The notes: generated by a model from the sequence alone, not told the origin. A DNA stretch of 64,000 bases from Iocasia fonsfrigidae (GCF_017751145.1 NZ_CP046640.1:3204137-3268136); one strand, 5' to 3'. Positions 25,289 through 35,530 are shown, counted from the stretch's first letter. Made by a program: numbers and translations.

Positions 25289-27427
25289 TCAGATTATAAA
25301 CTCATCTAAAACCCCATTTAGACTGTCAACTGTTTCTTCCAACTTTATAGCCAGGTCTGCCAGTTTCTCAGCTAAGTTTGATTGTTCCTGACTTATAGCT
25401 GAAACCTCTTCAGTAGAAGCAGCTGATTCTTCAGCAATAGCAGCCATTTCATTAATCTGTTTTACAGTTTTTTCTTTATCTTCAGTTACTTCTCCTATGA
25501 CTTTAGTTATAAAATTAATATTTTCTAAAATCCTTTCCTGAGCAGCAAGAATGTTATTAAAGGCATTTTCTGTATCATGAACAGAGCTCTGCTGTTCCTT
25601 AAAGATTTGATCAGCTTTATTAACCTCCTGAACGGTATTTCTGGTTTTAGAGAATATGTTTTTTATAATACCTTCAATATTATTGGTAGCTTCATTAGCT
25701 TCTTCGGCCAGTTTCCGTACTTCCTGGGCAACTACAGCAAATCCCCGACCATTCTCTCCGGCCCGGGCGGCTTCAATTGAGGCATTTAAAGATAGGAGAT
25801 TTATCTGCTCAGCAATTTCATTTATCACACTAATAATACTAACAATTTCCTCAATATTATTATTTAGATTTTCAATATCCTCCTTGATCAAGGTAGAGAC
25901 CTTAACCGTCTCTTCTGTTTTCTGATTTAGTTCTTTAATAGTTAAACTGGCATTTTCCCCCTCTTCCTTCACCTTATTTGTTGTATTAACTATCACAGCT
26001 ATCTTCTGGGAAGCAGTATTAATCCTGTCTGCCAGCTGATTCATAGCTGCAATACTATTCTGAGCTTCCTGTGACTGCTCTGCTGCACCATTGGCAATCT
26101 CTTCAATAGCTGATGAAACCTGTTGAGTGCTTGAGATTGTTTCCATAGAGACATCTTTAACAACAGCAGTACTTTCCCTGACATCCTTTCCGGTATTACG
26201 TGTTTTTTCTATTAAAACCTTGATATTATCAATCATATCATTAAATGCTATTGATAGAATACCAAATTCATTATTTCCTTCTATGGGTGATTTAGCTGTT
26301 AAATCCCCCTTTTTTGTTCGCTGCATAACATTGACAATAGTTTTTAGTGGTCGAGAAACACTTAATGAAATTAAAACACTCAATAAAACACAAAGGAGTA
26401 TACTTATGAGCATAAGTATCATAAAATCAATCTTAAGATCATCGATTTCCTCTGTTAACGAAGACAACGGTATAGCTGTTGTTAATACCCAGCCGTTTCT
26501 CAATTTTTCACTTGCAAGTAACTGTCCCTGAAAAGTAAAATACCTTTTATCTTCAGCACTAAATATATTAGCACCCTGCCGTTCCAGTAAAACTTCCCCA
26601 TTAAGAATACTCTTTTTTGAAAGATCACCTGCTAACTCTTCATTCTCATCTTGCTCAGGGCTAAAGACATTTTGGTATAAAATTTCTTTATCATTATTAA
26701 ATAAATACATAGATAGTTCCTGATCCATCTTAATATTACTTACTATATTATCAGCATAATTTGTTCTTAAGGCAAAAATTAATACCCCTATTTCTTTAGT
26801 CCCGGTTCTTAAACTAAAGTGTTTTATACTCCTTAATAACAAAAAATAATCAATTTTTTGATTATTAGGGTTAGAAATCTTTATCCAGACCGGTGTACCA
26901 TCTTTCTCCATTACTTCTTTGAATACTTCAGTCTCTTCTAAATTATTACCTAAGACCCCTTTTAGACTACCTGTATTTAAAGTCCCTATACCAGTATCCC
27001 TATTATTAAAACGATAAATCAGAATACTGTCTATATCTTCATCAGTAAAAGCAATTGAATTAAAGGTATCTTTAATGACCTGCTGATTTTTAAGCCGTTG
27101 AGAAACATCTTCATCTTCATTAGCAATACTTAATACCTCCATTAAATCATTATTGGTAATGATAGAACTAGAAAGTTTTTCAATATGCCCCAGTTTTGTA
27201 TCAAAATTAATGGCCATTTGATTAATAAGTTCACTGGAAAAATTACCAGCCTTATCTTTAATAGTAGATTTTGAATGATTATATGTATAATAACCTACTA
27301 TTGACAAAGGAATAATACACAATAATAATAAAGAAATAATTAACTTAGTACTGATTTTTATATCCCTGTTTATCTTTTTTATTAACTTTAGATTTACCCC
27401 CTCAAAAATATCTTTTTTTCTCTTCAA
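25289..27427 (-). CDS. Methyl-accepting chemotaxis protein
   Basis: The protein has 712 residues from a TTG start with GGGGGG 6 bases upstream. A membrane helix at about 27-47 is followed by a large extracellular Cache-type sensor domain (to about 325), a second helix (about 332-352), HAMP (355-410), and a coiled-coil signalling domain. The conserved hairpin is [20 protein letters not shown] near residue 545. Together they indicate a transmembrane chemoreceptor. The ligand is unknown. It stands alone, and no other che genes are in the window. Confidence 0.95.
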   Translation of the reverse strand: MKRKKDIFEGVNLKLIKKINRDIKISTKLIISLLLLCIIPLSIVGYYTYNHSKSTIKDKAGNFSSELINQMAINFDTKLGHIEKLSSSIITNNDLMEVLSIANEDEDVSQRLKNQQVIKDTFNSIAFTDEDIDSILIYRFNNRDTGIGTLNTGSLKGVLGNNLEETEVFKEVMEKDGTPVWIKISNPNNQKIDYFLLLRSIKHFSLRTGTKEIGVLIFALRTNYADNIVSNIKMDQELSMYLFNNDKEILYQNVFSPEQDENEELAGDLSKKSILNGEVLLERQGANIFSAEDKRYFTFQGQLLASEKLRNGWVLTTAIPLSSLTEEIDDLKIDFMILMLISILLCVLLSVLISLSVSRPLKTIVNVMQRTKKGDLTAKSPIEGNNEFGILSIAFNDMIDNIKVLIEKTRNTGKDVRESTAVVKDVSMETISSTQQVSSAIEEIANGAAEQSQEAQNSIAAMNQLADRINTASQKIAVIVNTTNKVKEEGENASLTIKELNQKTEETVKVSTLIKEDIENLNNNIEEIVSIISVINEIAEQINLLSLNASIEAARAGENGRGFAVVAQEVRKLAEEANEATNNIEGIIKNIFSKTRNTVQEVNKADQIFKEQQSSVHDTENAFNNILAAQERILENINFITKVIGEVTEDKEKTVKQINEMAAIAEESAASTEEVSAISQEQSNLAEKLADLAIKLEETVDSLNGVLDEFII

Positions 27428-27659
27428 TAATATCCCCCCCTTTTTTTGAGCAACTGCAACATTAGTTACTGTTATTACTAGTGAAGGTAAATCATATTCA
27501 TTACTAAAATAATTATTAGTTATTCTTCTGCTGTGTTTTACATATTTAAAACATATATGTAATTATACCTAATACATATAAAAAAGACTTTATATTAATA
27601 TAATTCACCATATTATGAGATTTTCCTGTTGAATTCTGAATTTTTTTAGTACTTTTGAC

Positions 27660-27926
27660 TTATGTTTCCACTTTCCTTTCCCCTTTAACCATTTTGACAA
27701 TCATGCCGGTTAGAGCATTTTGTTCTTCTTCACTGGCTAAATCCCACAATTCCTTTAAAACACGCTGTTCACGATTCTCAGGCTCTACAATACTATCCAG
27801 AATATCCCCCAGTTTACTGCCTATCTTTACAATAGTCTCATCACCCATACCTATCGAATTTCCTGCCGCAACTGCCTGTCCCAGCGTCTTTTTCCAGTCA
27901 TCCCAATCTTCATACCTTTCCACCAT
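27660..27926 (-). CDS. DUF3243 family protein (YmfJ-like)
   Basis: The protein has 88 residues. The start ATG at 27926 has GAGGAGG 8 bases upstream. It begins MVERYEDWDDWKKTLGQAVA and contains GMGDETIVKIGSKLGDILDS, the pattern of the small DUF3243 family found in spore-forming Bacillota. The function is unknown. It is all-helical and has no membrane segment. Confidence 0.8.
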   Translation of the reverse strand: MVERYEDWDDWKKTLGQAVAAGNSIGMGDETIVKIGSKLGDILDSIVEPENREQRVLKELWDLASEEEQNALTGMIVKMVKGERKVET

Positions 27927-28013
27927 ACTAATACCTCCTCTGATAGATAGCAAACTACTCTTATTATATCCCTTTTCTAAAATAATATTTTTCTATACAT
28001 CAGATGTGAATAA

Positions 28014-28053
28014 AAAAAGCCATCTTTAGGCCTGATTCCTAAAGATGGCTTTT
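28014..28053 (-). terminator. Terminator of glmS
   Basis: A 15-bp perfect stem with arms AAAGCCATCTTTAGG and CCTAAAGATGGCTTT and a 7-base loop is followed by T7 on the minus strand, just past the glmS stop codon. Confidence 0.9.
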
Positions 28054-28066
28054 ATTTAAATAATTT

Positions 28067-29893
28067 TTATTCAACTGTAACACTTTTAGCCAGGTTACGG
28101 GGTTGATCAACATCATATCCCTTTTCTACAGCAGTATAATAGGCCAGCAGTTGTAGTGGTATAATAGCTAAAACACCACTAAACAACTCATTTATCTTAG
28201 GAATATATAAAACATGATCAACTGATTTCTCTACTTCTTTTTCTCCCCTAAAAGTAATTGCCGTAACATCTGCACCTCGGGCCTTTACTTCCTTAATATT
28301 GCTTAATGTCTTTTCATAGAGAGACATCCTGGTAGCTATTGCAATTACAGGTACACCTTCAATAATTAATGCCAGTGGCCCATGTTTTAATTCCCCGGCA
28401 GGATATGCTTCAGCATGAATATAGGATATTTCCTTTAATTTTAACGCCCCTTCTAAAGACAGTGTATAATCAGTATTACGACCAATAAAAAAGGCATCTC
28501 TCTGCAGGTGATAATCCCGGGCTCGCCCTTTAATCATTTCTTCACTACTTTCAAGTGTTTCTGCTGCCAGTTTAGGCAGTTTAAGGAGTTCATCTATATA
28601 GACCGCCAGTTCTTCTCTGCTTACTGTATCTTTAATTTTCGCGATATATAAAGCAAGCAGATAAAAAGCCGCAACCATATTAGTAAATGCCTTGGTAGAA
28701 GCAACAGCAATCTCTGGTCCTGCATGAAGATAAAACACCTCATCTGCCTCACGGGGAATAGTACTACCAACAACATTGGTCAAAGCCAGTACACGGGCCC
28801 CTTTTTGCTGGGCTAATCTTAATCCAGCAAGGGTATCAGCAGTCTCTCCTGACTGGCTGACTACAATCACCAGTGTTTTATCATCAACAATAGGGTCTCG
28901 ATACCTGAACTCTGAAGCTACATCGATCTCTACAGTAGTTCTGGTCAGTTCTTCGATAACATATTTGCCAATCATTCCAGAGTAATAAGCAGTCCCACAG
29001 GCCAGAATATAAATCTTATTAAAGTCTTTAATTTCCTCTGTCGATAGGTTTATTTCCTCTAGCTCTATTTTTCCCGGGGAAACCCTATCTGCCATAACAC
29101 GCCTCAGGGCAGCTGGCTGTTCATAGATCTCTTTAAGCATAAAATGGGGATAACCACCCTTTTCAGCCATCTCTGCATCCCAGTTTACTTCAAATACTTC
29201 TTTATCAGCCATTACACCTTTTTGATCATATATTGTAATCTTATCCTTCTTAATTTCAGCCATTTCCCCATCATCAAGAATATAGAATTGATCAGTATAC
29301 TCCAGAAAAGCAGGTATATCCGAAGCTATATAGTTCTCTCCCTCACCAATACCAATCACAAGAGGGCTATCCTGTCTCACTGCATAAATTTTATCTGTCT
29401 CTTTGCTTGATATTATCCCCAGGGCATATGAACCCTCTAAATGTGCTATTACTTGATTAATGGCTTCCCTTAAATCACCCTGATAATATTCTTCCAACAA
29501 ATGGGCAATCACCTCTGTATCTGTCTCTGAGGTAAATACATGGCCTTTTTCACAGAGTTCTTCCCTCAGCTGCTGAAAATTCTCAATAATACCATTATGG
29601 ACTACAACAAACTCCCCGGTACAGTCCACATGTGGGTGTGAATTTTCGTCAGATGGAGAACCATGAGTAGCCCATCTAGTATGACCAATACCCATCTTTC
29701 CAGATAGAGGGGTTGAGGCAACTATTTCCTGCAGTTCCTTCAGCTTACCCTTTTTCTTAATAAGCTCTAATTCCTTACCATTGTTGATAGCTATACCAGC
29801 AGAATCATAACCGCGGTATTCCAGTCTTTTAAGTCCTCCAAGCAAAATATCTACTACATCACTATTCCCAATATAACCAACAATTCCGCACAA
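28067..29893 (-). CDS. glmS: Glutamine-fructose-6-phosphate aminotransferase (isomerizing)
   Basis: This 608-residue enzyme makes glucosamine-6-phosphate, the entry to cell-wall amino sugars. I set the start at a TTG (29893) because it puts the obligatory nucleophile Cys right after Met (CGIVGYIGNSDVV), with GGAGG 8 bases upstream; no ATG fits. It has an N-terminal glutaminase domain (GHTRWATHG), two SIS domains (SQSGETADT, GRNTDYTLSLEGALKLKEISY) and the C-terminus PRNLAKSVTVE. It is controlled by the ribozyme in its leader. Confidence 0.97.
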   Translation of the reverse strand: MCGIVGYIGNSDVVDILLGGLKRLEYRGYDSAGIAINNGKELELIKKKGKLKELQEIVASTPLSGKMGIGHTRWATHGSPSDENSHPHVDCTGEFVVVHNGIIENFQQLREELCEKGHVFTSETDTEVIAHLLEEYYQGDLREAINQVIAHLEGSYALGIISSKETDKIYAVRQDSPLVIGIGEGENYIASDIPAFLEYTDQFYILDDGEMAEIKKDKITIYDQKGVMADKEVFEVNWDAEMAEKGGYPHFMLKEIYEQPAALRRVMADRVSPGKIELEEINLSTEEIKDFNKIYILACGTAYYSGMIGKYVIEELTRTTVEIDVASEFRYRDPIVDDKTLVIVVSQSGETADTLAGLRLAQQKGARVLALTNVVGSTIPREADEVFYLHAGPEIAVASTKAFTNMVAAFYLLALYIAKIKDTVSREELAVYIDELLKLPKLAAETLESSEEMIKGRARDYHLQRDAFFIGRNTDYTLSLEGALKLKEISYIHAEAYPAGELKHGPLALIIEGVPVIAIATRMSLYEKTLSNIKEVKARGADVTAITFRGEKEVEKSVDHVLYIPKINELFSGVLAIIPLQLLAYYTAVEKGYDVDQPRNLAKSVTVE

Positions 29894-29954
29894 TAGTATT
29901 ACCTCCATTATTAAATTTTTGCCTGATTTTCTACCCCCTTTAAGCTGCTGATTA

Positions 29955-30078
29955 CTCAACAGTTTTAAAGAATAGATTTAAGTCTAATCAGTAAGACCTG
30001 GAGGCATCCGCCGAAAACTCGATAAACCTCCCCCTCGTCAACTTAGATTTCTTCCCGTTCAATCTAAGTCCTGGCGCT
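29955..30078 (-). ncRNA. glmS self-cleaving ribozyme/riboswitch
   Basis: On the minus strand, AGCGCCAGGACT opens the element. It is followed by the hallmark segments GTTGACGAGG, GGTTTATCGAG, TTTTCGGCGGATGCCTCC and AGGTC. Cleavage is expected between A30078 and G30077 when glucosamine-6-phosphate binds, which destabilises the glmS message. It sits 60 bases upstream of the TTG start. The match to the family consensus is extensive. Confidence 0.95.
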
Positions 30079-30139
30079 TTTTCTTTTTTTATATGAATCA
30101 CCTCCTTATAATATATCTTAGATTATTACAATCCACTCT

Positions 30140-30168
30140 ATTATAACATATGATAGATAAATTGTTAA
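30140..30168 (-). promoter_or_regulatory. Promoter of the glmS ribozyme transcript
   Basis: On the minus strand TTAACA (30163-30168) and TATAAT (30140-30145) are separated by 17 bases, about 60 bases before the ribozyme cleavage site. Confidence 0.7.
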
Positions 30169-30185
30169 TGTTATTCTTTTACTAT

Positions 30186-31535
30186 TTAATTTAACTCACT
30201 TTTTATAACTTCAATTAATTTTTCTTCCAGCTCTATCAATAATCCCTCATTTTTACCTTCCAACATTATCCGTACTAATGGTTCTGTTCCAGAAGCCCTG
30301 ACAAAAACACGCCCATTCTCTGATAGGGCCTGTTCAGCCTTGCTAATTTCACGCCTGATACTGTCATTATTTTCCCACTGCTCTTTGTATTTTACTTCTA
30401 CATTTGCTAATCTCTGTGGCCAGGGATCCATCAAATTGCTTAATTCATTAAGTGTTCTACTCCTTCTTTTAACTATTTCAACTATCTGTACAGCAGTTAA
30501 AACCCCATCACCTGTACGATTATAGTCTAGATAAATAATATGACCCGATTTCTCGCCACCAAGATTATAATTATTTTCTAACATCTCTTTAAGAACATAC
30601 CTATCGCCATTATCAGTAATTACCACTTTACCACCGGCACCCTCAACAGCCTCCTTTAATCCCAGATTACTGTAGGCTGTAGTGACCAGGGTTTGCTTTT
30701 TTAATTCCCCCCTCTGCAGTAAATCTGCTGCCCAAACAGCCATAATCTTATCCCCATCTACTACTTCACCTTTATTATCTATCATTACTATCCGGTCAGC
30801 ATCCCCATCATGAGCTATTCCCAAATCTGCGTTTTCTCTCACAACCAGCTCTTTTATAAGTTCTGGATGGGTTGAGCCACAGTCTAAATTTATTTTATCA
30901 CCTGCTGGATGGTTGTTTGAGACTACTATTTCTGCCCCCAACCTTTGTAATACCTCAGGAGCTACTCTATAAGCTGCCCCATTCGCACAATCAAGGGCAA
31001 TCTTTAAACCCGTAAAATCAACATCAACTGTGGAAATAAGATAGTCAATATACTTATCTGTTAGCTCATAATTATCATTACTATTACCAATTTCTAATGA
31101 AGTTGGTGATGGTATAGTATCATAATGGTATTTTATAAGGGCCTCAATCTCCTCTTCCATCTGATCACTAAGTTTATAGCCATTCTTATCAAAAAACTTA
31201 ATACCATTATCAGCAATAGGATTATGTGAAGCAGATATCATAACTGCCCCTTCTACAGCCAATTCAGCTGTTAAATAGGCTACACCAGGGGTAGGTATAA
31301 TACCAAGTCTAAGCACATCAATTCCTGCTGATGCCATTCCTGCTGTAAGAGCAGACTCTAACATATCTCCGGAGACCCTTGTATCCTTGCCTATCAACAT
31401 GGTTGCTTTATCATTTCCTTTATAGTGACGGGTAAGATAATAACCAGCAGCCCTACCCAGTTTATAGGCTAATTCACCGGTAAGTTCCCGATTAGCTACT
31501 CCCCTCACACCATCAGTACCAAATAATTTTGCCAT
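30186..31535 (-). CDS. glmM: Phosphoglucosamine mutase
   Basis: This 449-residue enzyme interconverts glucosamine-6-phosphate and glucosamine-1-phosphate, the step after GlmS. It starts [19 protein letters not shown]. The catalytic phosphoserine loop is [17 protein letters not shown] (about residues 97-113), the metal loop is HDGDADRI, and the substrate loop is EKSGH. The C-terminal [15 protein letters not shown] is typical. It lies directly upstream of glmS, so both steps of the pathway are adjacent. Confidence 0.97.
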   Translation of the reverse strand: MAKLFGTDGVRGVANRELTGELAYKLGRAAGYYLTRHYKGNDKATMLIGKDTRVSGDMLESALTAGMASAGIDVLRLGIIPTPGVAYLTAELAVEGAVMISASHNPIADNGIKFFDKNGYKLSDQMEEEIEALIKYHYDTIPSPTSLEIGNSNDNYELTDKYIDYLISTVDVDFTGLKIALDCANGAAYRVAPEVLQRLGAEIVVSNNHPAGDKINLDCGSTHPELIKELVVRENADLGIAHDGDADRIVMIDNKGEVVDGDKIMAVWAADLLQRGELKKQTLVTTAYSNLGLKEAVEGAGGKVVITDNGDRYVLKEMLENNYNLGGEKSGHIIYLDYNRTGDGVLTAVQIVEIVKRRSRTLNELSNLMDPWPQRLANVEVKYKEQWENNDSIRREISKAEQALSENGRVFVRASGTEPLVRIMLEGKNEGLLIELEEKLIEVIKSELN

Positions 31536-31631
31536 TCCAAGTTCCTTCCCTTCTTTATTATTTATTAATGTATTATTACTATTTTAATATATTCTTCAAT
31601 ATCTGCACAATACCTGCTTATAGACAATAAA

Positions 31632-31761
31632 GACTTTCTGTGTATACTCGAAAAGGTATAAATAGGGGATTATATATCCCTGAACGAAGTTAAGGTATTA
31701 CCGTTGAGTGAAGGGATATATAATCCCCGGCGTATATACTGATACTTTTCGAACAGACTCT
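31632..31761. repeat. Dispersed palindromic repeat R1, copy B (full-length form, inverted)
   Basis: This is a 130-bp element. The right end, read on the minus strand, is CTGTTCGAAAAGTATCAGTA, the same as copies A and C. The left end carries the related CGAAAAGGTATAAATA. Two perfect 16-base inner arms, GGGGATTATATATCCC (31665-31680) and its complement (31713-31728), enclose a 32-base loop. It fills most of the glmM-CPBP gap. Confidence 0.85.
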
Positions 31762-31824
31762 TTCTATAATGTTTTTAGAGGAATTAATAATTATTTAGCG
31801 AATTAGTGTAAAGGGGTTGATCTT

Positions 31825-32547
31825 ATGAATGATAAAAAAGGACTTATCAGCTATATAAGTTATAAAGATGTCTTAATAATACTGGGTATCTGGTATTTAA
31901 TGCTCTCTTTAAATATGATCTCTAAAGGAGTTAACCTGGATTATACTGTCCTTAATAATTTTTTTCACTTTTTATTTATCATAAGTGGTAGATTCTTATC
32001 TTTTAGCTTTATTGTATTCTACATTACTTCACTATACCCAATTTCTTTTGCTGATTTAGGAATTCACTTAAAAAATCCTCTGAGACAACTAAGGATCTCG
32101 TCCTCTACTTCAATAGCACTAATAATACTGGTTATTATATTCATCAACATTCCCCTTACCCTTACAATGGAAAAGGCTTTTTCCCCACTGATAAAAGTTA
32201 ATAGTCCTGAAGTATTTGTCACCAGTATCTTACCATTACTACTACTTATTATTGCAAATTTAGTAATAGCCCTCAGCGAACAACTTATACTGGTCAATAT
32301 CTTCTACAAATTATTTTCTAAAACACTATTTAATAAATTTATATCTATTATCATGTCAAGCCTTTTATATTCTTTTTTATTACTTAATTTTGACCCCGGC
32401 AGAATACTAATCAATTTTTTGGCTGCTGCTATTAGTCTATTTATTTATAGTAAAACTGAATCAATACTAACTTCGTCCTTTTTTATTGCTAGTTATTATT
32501 CCATCTATATCATTTACATATTTGGATGGAATTATATAGGATTTTGA
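31825..32547 (+). CDS. CPBP-like polytopic membrane protein with degenerate active site
   Basis: The protein has 240 residues with about seven membrane helices; the ATG has GGGG 7 bases upstream. The position of the helices and the stretch NLVIALSEQLILVNIFYKLF resemble the first motif (EExxxR) of CPBP/Abi intramembrane proteases. Only one Glu is present, however, and the later His motifs are absent. It is therefore either an inactive family member or an unrelated membrane protein. It is the only plus-strand gene in this half of the window. Confidence 0.5.
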   Translation: MNDKKGLISYISYKDVLIILGIWYLMLSLNMISKGVNLDYTVLNNFFHFLFIISGRFLSFSFIVFYITSLYPISFADLGIHLKNPLRQLRISSSTSIALIILVIIFINIPLTLTMEKAFSPLIKVNSPEVFVTSILPLLLLIIANLVIALSEQLILVNIFYKLFSKTLFNKFISIIMSSLLYSFLLLNFDPGRILINFLAAAISLFIYSKTESILTSSFFIASYYSIYIIYIFGWNYIGF

Positions 32548-32579
32548 TTTCATTATTCCGACTAAATTATAGCAATAAA

Positions 32580-32606
32580 AAAGACCAGGTATACAACCTG
32601 GCCTTC
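32580..32606 (-). terminator. Terminator of the zinc-ribbon gene
   Basis: A stem GGCCAGGT/ACCTGGTC with a 5-base loop is followed by T6 on the minus strand. It lies between two genes that converge on it. Confidence 0.8.
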
Positions 32607-32647
32607 GAACATTACAATGTTTTTTACTTCATCTACTTATACTCTTT

Positions 32648-32800
32648 TTAGCTTATATTATTAAATATACTTAGTGTTGGATAGAGTGTGCTGGTTGTTT
32701 CCTTTTCTTCATAAATTGCACCACTACACTTCTTGCAGTACTCAACACCAGACCAATTGTGTGTTCCACATACAGGACACTGTACTTTTTTAGTTTTCAT
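32648..32800 (-). CDS. 50-residue zinc-ribbon protein
   Basis: The ATG at 32798-32800 has GGTGG upstream. The peptide has two CxxC knuckles (Cys8/Cys11 in CPVC and Cys22/Cys25 in CKKC), then a charged linker and a short hydrophobic-polar tail. It is a typical rubredoxin-like zinc ribbon of unknown role. It has its own consensus promoter and terminator, so it is a genuine single-gene unit. Confidence 0.75.
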   Translation of the reverse strand: MKTKKVQCPVCGTHNWSGVEYCKKCSGAIYEEKETTSTLYPTLSIFNNIS

Positions 32801-32848
32801 TTAAACCACCCTTTCTTATTTTCTTATTGTCTTATAGGTTCTGTCTAT

Positions 32849-32877
32849 AGTATAACAGCCGACTGCTTTTTTGTCAA
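32849..32877 (-). promoter_or_regulatory. Promoter of the zinc-ribbon gene
   Basis: On the minus strand TTGACA (32872-32877) and TATACT (32849-32854) are 17 bases apart, about 50 bases ahead of the start codon. Confidence 0.75.
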
Positions 32878-32914
32878 TTATTAACAAATAAAAGTAATAT
32901 TGAAAATTATCATA

Positions 32915-33898
32915 CTATTTAAACTCACCATATATTTCCTTACCACATTGTGGGCATTTATTACCTTTCATTAATTTTCTGCTAGTATAATAATCCCTGA
33001 CAAGCAATTCCCGACCACAGACCGGGCATCTTGTTATTTTTCCGAAATCACCCTGAATATTACCAAGGTAAACATAATCCATATATTTCCTGGCAATTTG
33101 ATATACCTCCTCCATTTTGCCCAACGATGTAGGTGCTTTTTTGAATTTATATGCTGGAAAATATCTGGTCAGGTGAACTGGTATATCAGAATCAATAGTA
33201 CTAAGCCAGGAAAACATCTTTTCTACCTCTTTTTGTGAGTCATTTTCTCCGGAAATAACTAAAGTAGTAATTTCTAGATGAACCCTGGCAGCCATTAATG
33301 TAATATTTTCTAGAACAGGGTTTAATGTACCTTCACAAATGTCCTTATAGAAATTAGTCCTAAATGATTTTAAATCAACATTTATTCCATCGAGAACTGG
33401 TAATAAAGTGTGTAATGGTTTTTCATTGATATAACCATTAGTAACCAGTACAACCCGCAGATCACGCTCCTGGGCCAGGCTAGCTGTTTCCAAAATATAT
33501 TCATACCATATTGAAGGCTCTGAATATGTAAAAGCAATACCAATAGTATTTTTTTGACACGCTAATTCTACTAATTCCTCAGGTGAAACTGTTGTTAAAG
33601 CCGGTTTCTGCTGACTTATCTCCCAATTTTGGCAATATTGACAACGAAAATTACAGCCATATGTCCCAACTGATAAAACCTTTTCCCCTGGATAGAAATG
33701 ATAGAGTGGTTTTTTCTCAACTGGGTCTACTGCCAGGGAACTAATCTTCGCATAGGTATCACTATATAAACTACCGTCAATGTTAATTCTCCCCTGACAA
33801 ATACCATTCTTCCCAGGTGAAATAACACAATAATGTGGACACAATAAGCATTGAACAGTATTATTTTTCCTTGGCTGATAAAAAGCAGCTTCCTTCAT
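32915..33898 (-). CDS. AmmeMemoRadiSam system radical SAM enzyme
   Basis: The protein has 327 residues. A radical-SAM cluster motif CxxxCxxC uses Cys82, Cys86 and Cys89 (GCNFRCQYCQNW). An N-terminal cysteine set (Cys17, 20, 24, 34) and a C-terminal zinc ribbon (CPVC...CPQC) add further metal sites. It resembles pyruvate formate-lyase activating enzymes but sits with AMMECR1- and MEMO-type genes, the defining context of the AmmeMemoRadiSam set. The reaction is not known. Confidence 0.88.
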   Translation of the reverse strand: MKEAAFYQPRKNNTVQCLLCPHYCVISPGKNGICQGRINIDGSLYSDTYAKISSLAVDPVEKKPLYHFYPGEKVLSVGTYGCNFRCQYCQNWEISQQKPALTTVSPEELVELACQKNTIGIAFTYSEPSIWYEYILETASLAQERDLRVVLVTNGYINEKPLHTLLPVLDGINVDLKSFRTNFYKDICEGTLNPVLENITLMAARVHLEITTLVISGENDSQKEVEKMFSWLSTIDSDIPVHLTRYFPAYKFKKAPTSLGKMEEVYQIARKYMDYVYLGNIQGDFGKITRCPVCGRELLVRDYYTSRKLMKGNKCPQCGKEIYGEFK

Positions 33899-33909
33899 TT
33901 GATTCTCCT

Positions 33910-34428
33910 TTACTTATGTCTATTAACTTTAAAACGGTATATTTCCATTTCTTCATCTGGTAAAATTCCTGCTTTCTTCCTGGCTATCTCTAGTTGTTGT
34001 GAAAAATCACTAATTCCCGGCAGAGCAGGAAGCAATACACCCTTCCTAATCCCGTTTTCTACTATTACACCATATTTATCAGGATCCAGCTCTGAAGACT
34101 TATTTACTTTTTCAGGTTTACTTAATACATCAACAGTTATATCTAAATAAGGTAATTCTCCTTCTACTACAGGATTAAACCTGGGGTCCTGACTACAGGC
34201 ACTAATAGCATTATTAATAATTTCCTGGGCAATATTCTCACAACACGGTTCAATTGTACCAATACAACCGCGTAATTGCCCATCCTTTTTTAAAGAAACA
34301 AAAACAGCTGCCTGCCTTACAAACCCCTTATCTAATGGATAGTCAGGGGTTCTTTTCCTCCCATCAATAACAAAATCATTGATGGTCTGCCTGGCCAACT
34401 CTACATATTTATCCCTTTTTTCCTTCAT
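33910..34428 (-). CDS. AMMECR1-domain protein (AmmeMemoRadiSam protein A)
   Basis: This 172-residue soluble protein carries the family hallmark LRGCIGTIEP (about residues 53-62) and ITVDVLSKPEKV. AMMECR1 proteins occur in all domains of life, and their biochemical activity is unresolved. The gene overlaps the MEMO-like gene by one base and lies 11 bases before the radical SAM gene, so all three are one transcript. Confidence 0.9.
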   Translation of the reverse strand: MKEKRDKYVELARQTINDFVIDGRKRTPDYPLDKGFVRQAAVFVSLKKDGQLRGCIGTIEPCCENIAQEIINNAISACSQDPRFNPVVEGELPYLDITVDVLSKPEKVNKSSELDPDKYGVIVENGIRKGVLLPALPGISDFSQQLEIARKKAGILPDEEMEIYRFKVNRHK

Positions 34429-35258
34429 TAAATATCACTCCCTGGATAAAAGCCAACAACAGCATATCCTACACCAAAGGTGCCTTCATATGACTTAACT
34501 TCAGTTTTAAAAGAAAGGCCATCAAGAGCCCCTAACATAATAATTAAAGGACGCAGACCACATTCTCCAGCTTTATCTATTAAACCTTTCTCTATTTTAA
34601 GGGCTTTTGAAAAGTTCTCATTATCTAATATTTCTACAATTTTTCTGTCAAACTCTTCTCCTCGCGGATTAAATCCAGCGGGTGCACCGGGTTTTAAGCG
34701 GTGTGAGAGATCACCACTGGCAATAATAACCGCCTTCAGGCCCAGTTTATCGACTACTTGCTGAATAATCCTGCCAAAACTGTAAAGAGTATCATATTCC
34801 ATTAAACCCATAGTAATAGGTACTAAAGGAACATCCAGACCAGCCTGCTGGATAAAATAAAGGGGGATAAGAACCCCATGATCAAGTAAACCTTGATAAT
34901 TATAAATTTCTAACTCAGCAGAACTTAGCGTTAAAACCTCAATATTATTAATCTCTGAAGATTCTCTAATCTCCTGAATTAAATCCCGATCTGTAGACGT
35001 TTCTAATTTCACTTCTGAACAGCCAAACTCAGAAAAATCACCAGCAAGATACTCCTGATCCAGAATACTTATAGCATCTGTAAAAACTGGACCATGTGGA
35101 CTAATTGTTATCAAGACATCTGGCTGACAATCCTTAACCTCTTCAGCCAGTTCTTTAAGGCTATTAATTGTCTTACTAATTCCTTCCCGTCTCTCTCCTC
35201 CGATTTCAGGTATGATCAACGGAGGGTGTGGAGATAAACCTGCCATTAGAATACCCAT
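34428..35258 (-). CDS. MEMO/LigB-fold protein (class III extradiol dioxygenase-like)
   Basis: The protein has 276 residues. Potential metal ligands lie in GLSPHPPLIIPEIG (residues 7-20), SPHGPVF, LLDHGVLIPLYF and SGDLSHRL, the spacing seen in the MEMO/LigB fold. In many genomes this domain is fused to AMMECR1; here the two are separate overlapping genes. It may be an oxidoreductase or a metal-binding scaffold. The substrate is unknown. Confidence 0.85.
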   Translation of the reverse strand: MGILMAGLSPHPPLIIPEIGGERREGISKTINSLKELAEEVKDCQPDVLITISPHGPVFTDAISILDQEYLAGDFSEFGCSEVKLETSTDRDLIQEIRESSEINNIEVLTLSSAELEIYNYQGLLDHGVLIPLYFIQQAGLDVPLVPITMGLMEYDTLYSFGRIIQQVVDKLGLKAVIIASGDLSHRLKPGAPAGFNPRGEEFDRKIVEILDNENFSKALKIEKGLIDKAGECGLRPLIIMLGALDGLSFKTEVKSYEGTFGVGYAVVGFYPGSDI

Positions 35259-35350
35259 AATGTCTTACCCCCTTGTACTATTATCTATTTATTTTATCTT
35301 ATGGTTATAATTCTCTAATTATTATATTTATCCTTTAAGTGGGAATTATC

Positions 35351-35393
35351 TGAACAAAGTAGCTACGTCATCTTAAATTGATCGAGAATAATT
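35351..35393. repeat. Left copy of a 43-bp direct repeat flanking two structured elements
   Basis: The unit starts TGAACAAAGTAGCTACGTCA and ends AAATTGATCGAGAATAATT. It is repeated in the same direction at 35754-35796 with 37 of 43 positions identical. Together they bracket two R2 elements and a 400-bp interval without genes. Confidence 0.85.
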
Positions 35394-35510
35394 TTAATTC
35401 TTCCGCTTGTCGTTCACTCCGGCATCCGTGCCTCCGTTCTCTGTCACAACTTTTTGTTCCAGCGTCCTGCCTCCACAAAAAGTTAGAGTCGCTACAGAAT
35501 TAAAATTATT
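35387..35510 (-). repeat. Structured intergenic element R2, copy 1
   Basis: The element is 124 bp, closed by a perfect 14-bp outer stem (AATAATTTTAATTC/GAATTAAAATTATT). Read on the minus strand it contains TAGCGACTCTA, a second stem (AACTTTTTGT/ACAAAAAGTT) with AGGCAGGACGC in its loop, and GTGAACGACAAGCGGAA before the closing arm. Copies 2 and 3 share these core motifs but use different outer stems. No ORF is present. Confidence 0.85.
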
Positions 35511-35530
35511 ACTAGGCTAGCTTAATCCAG

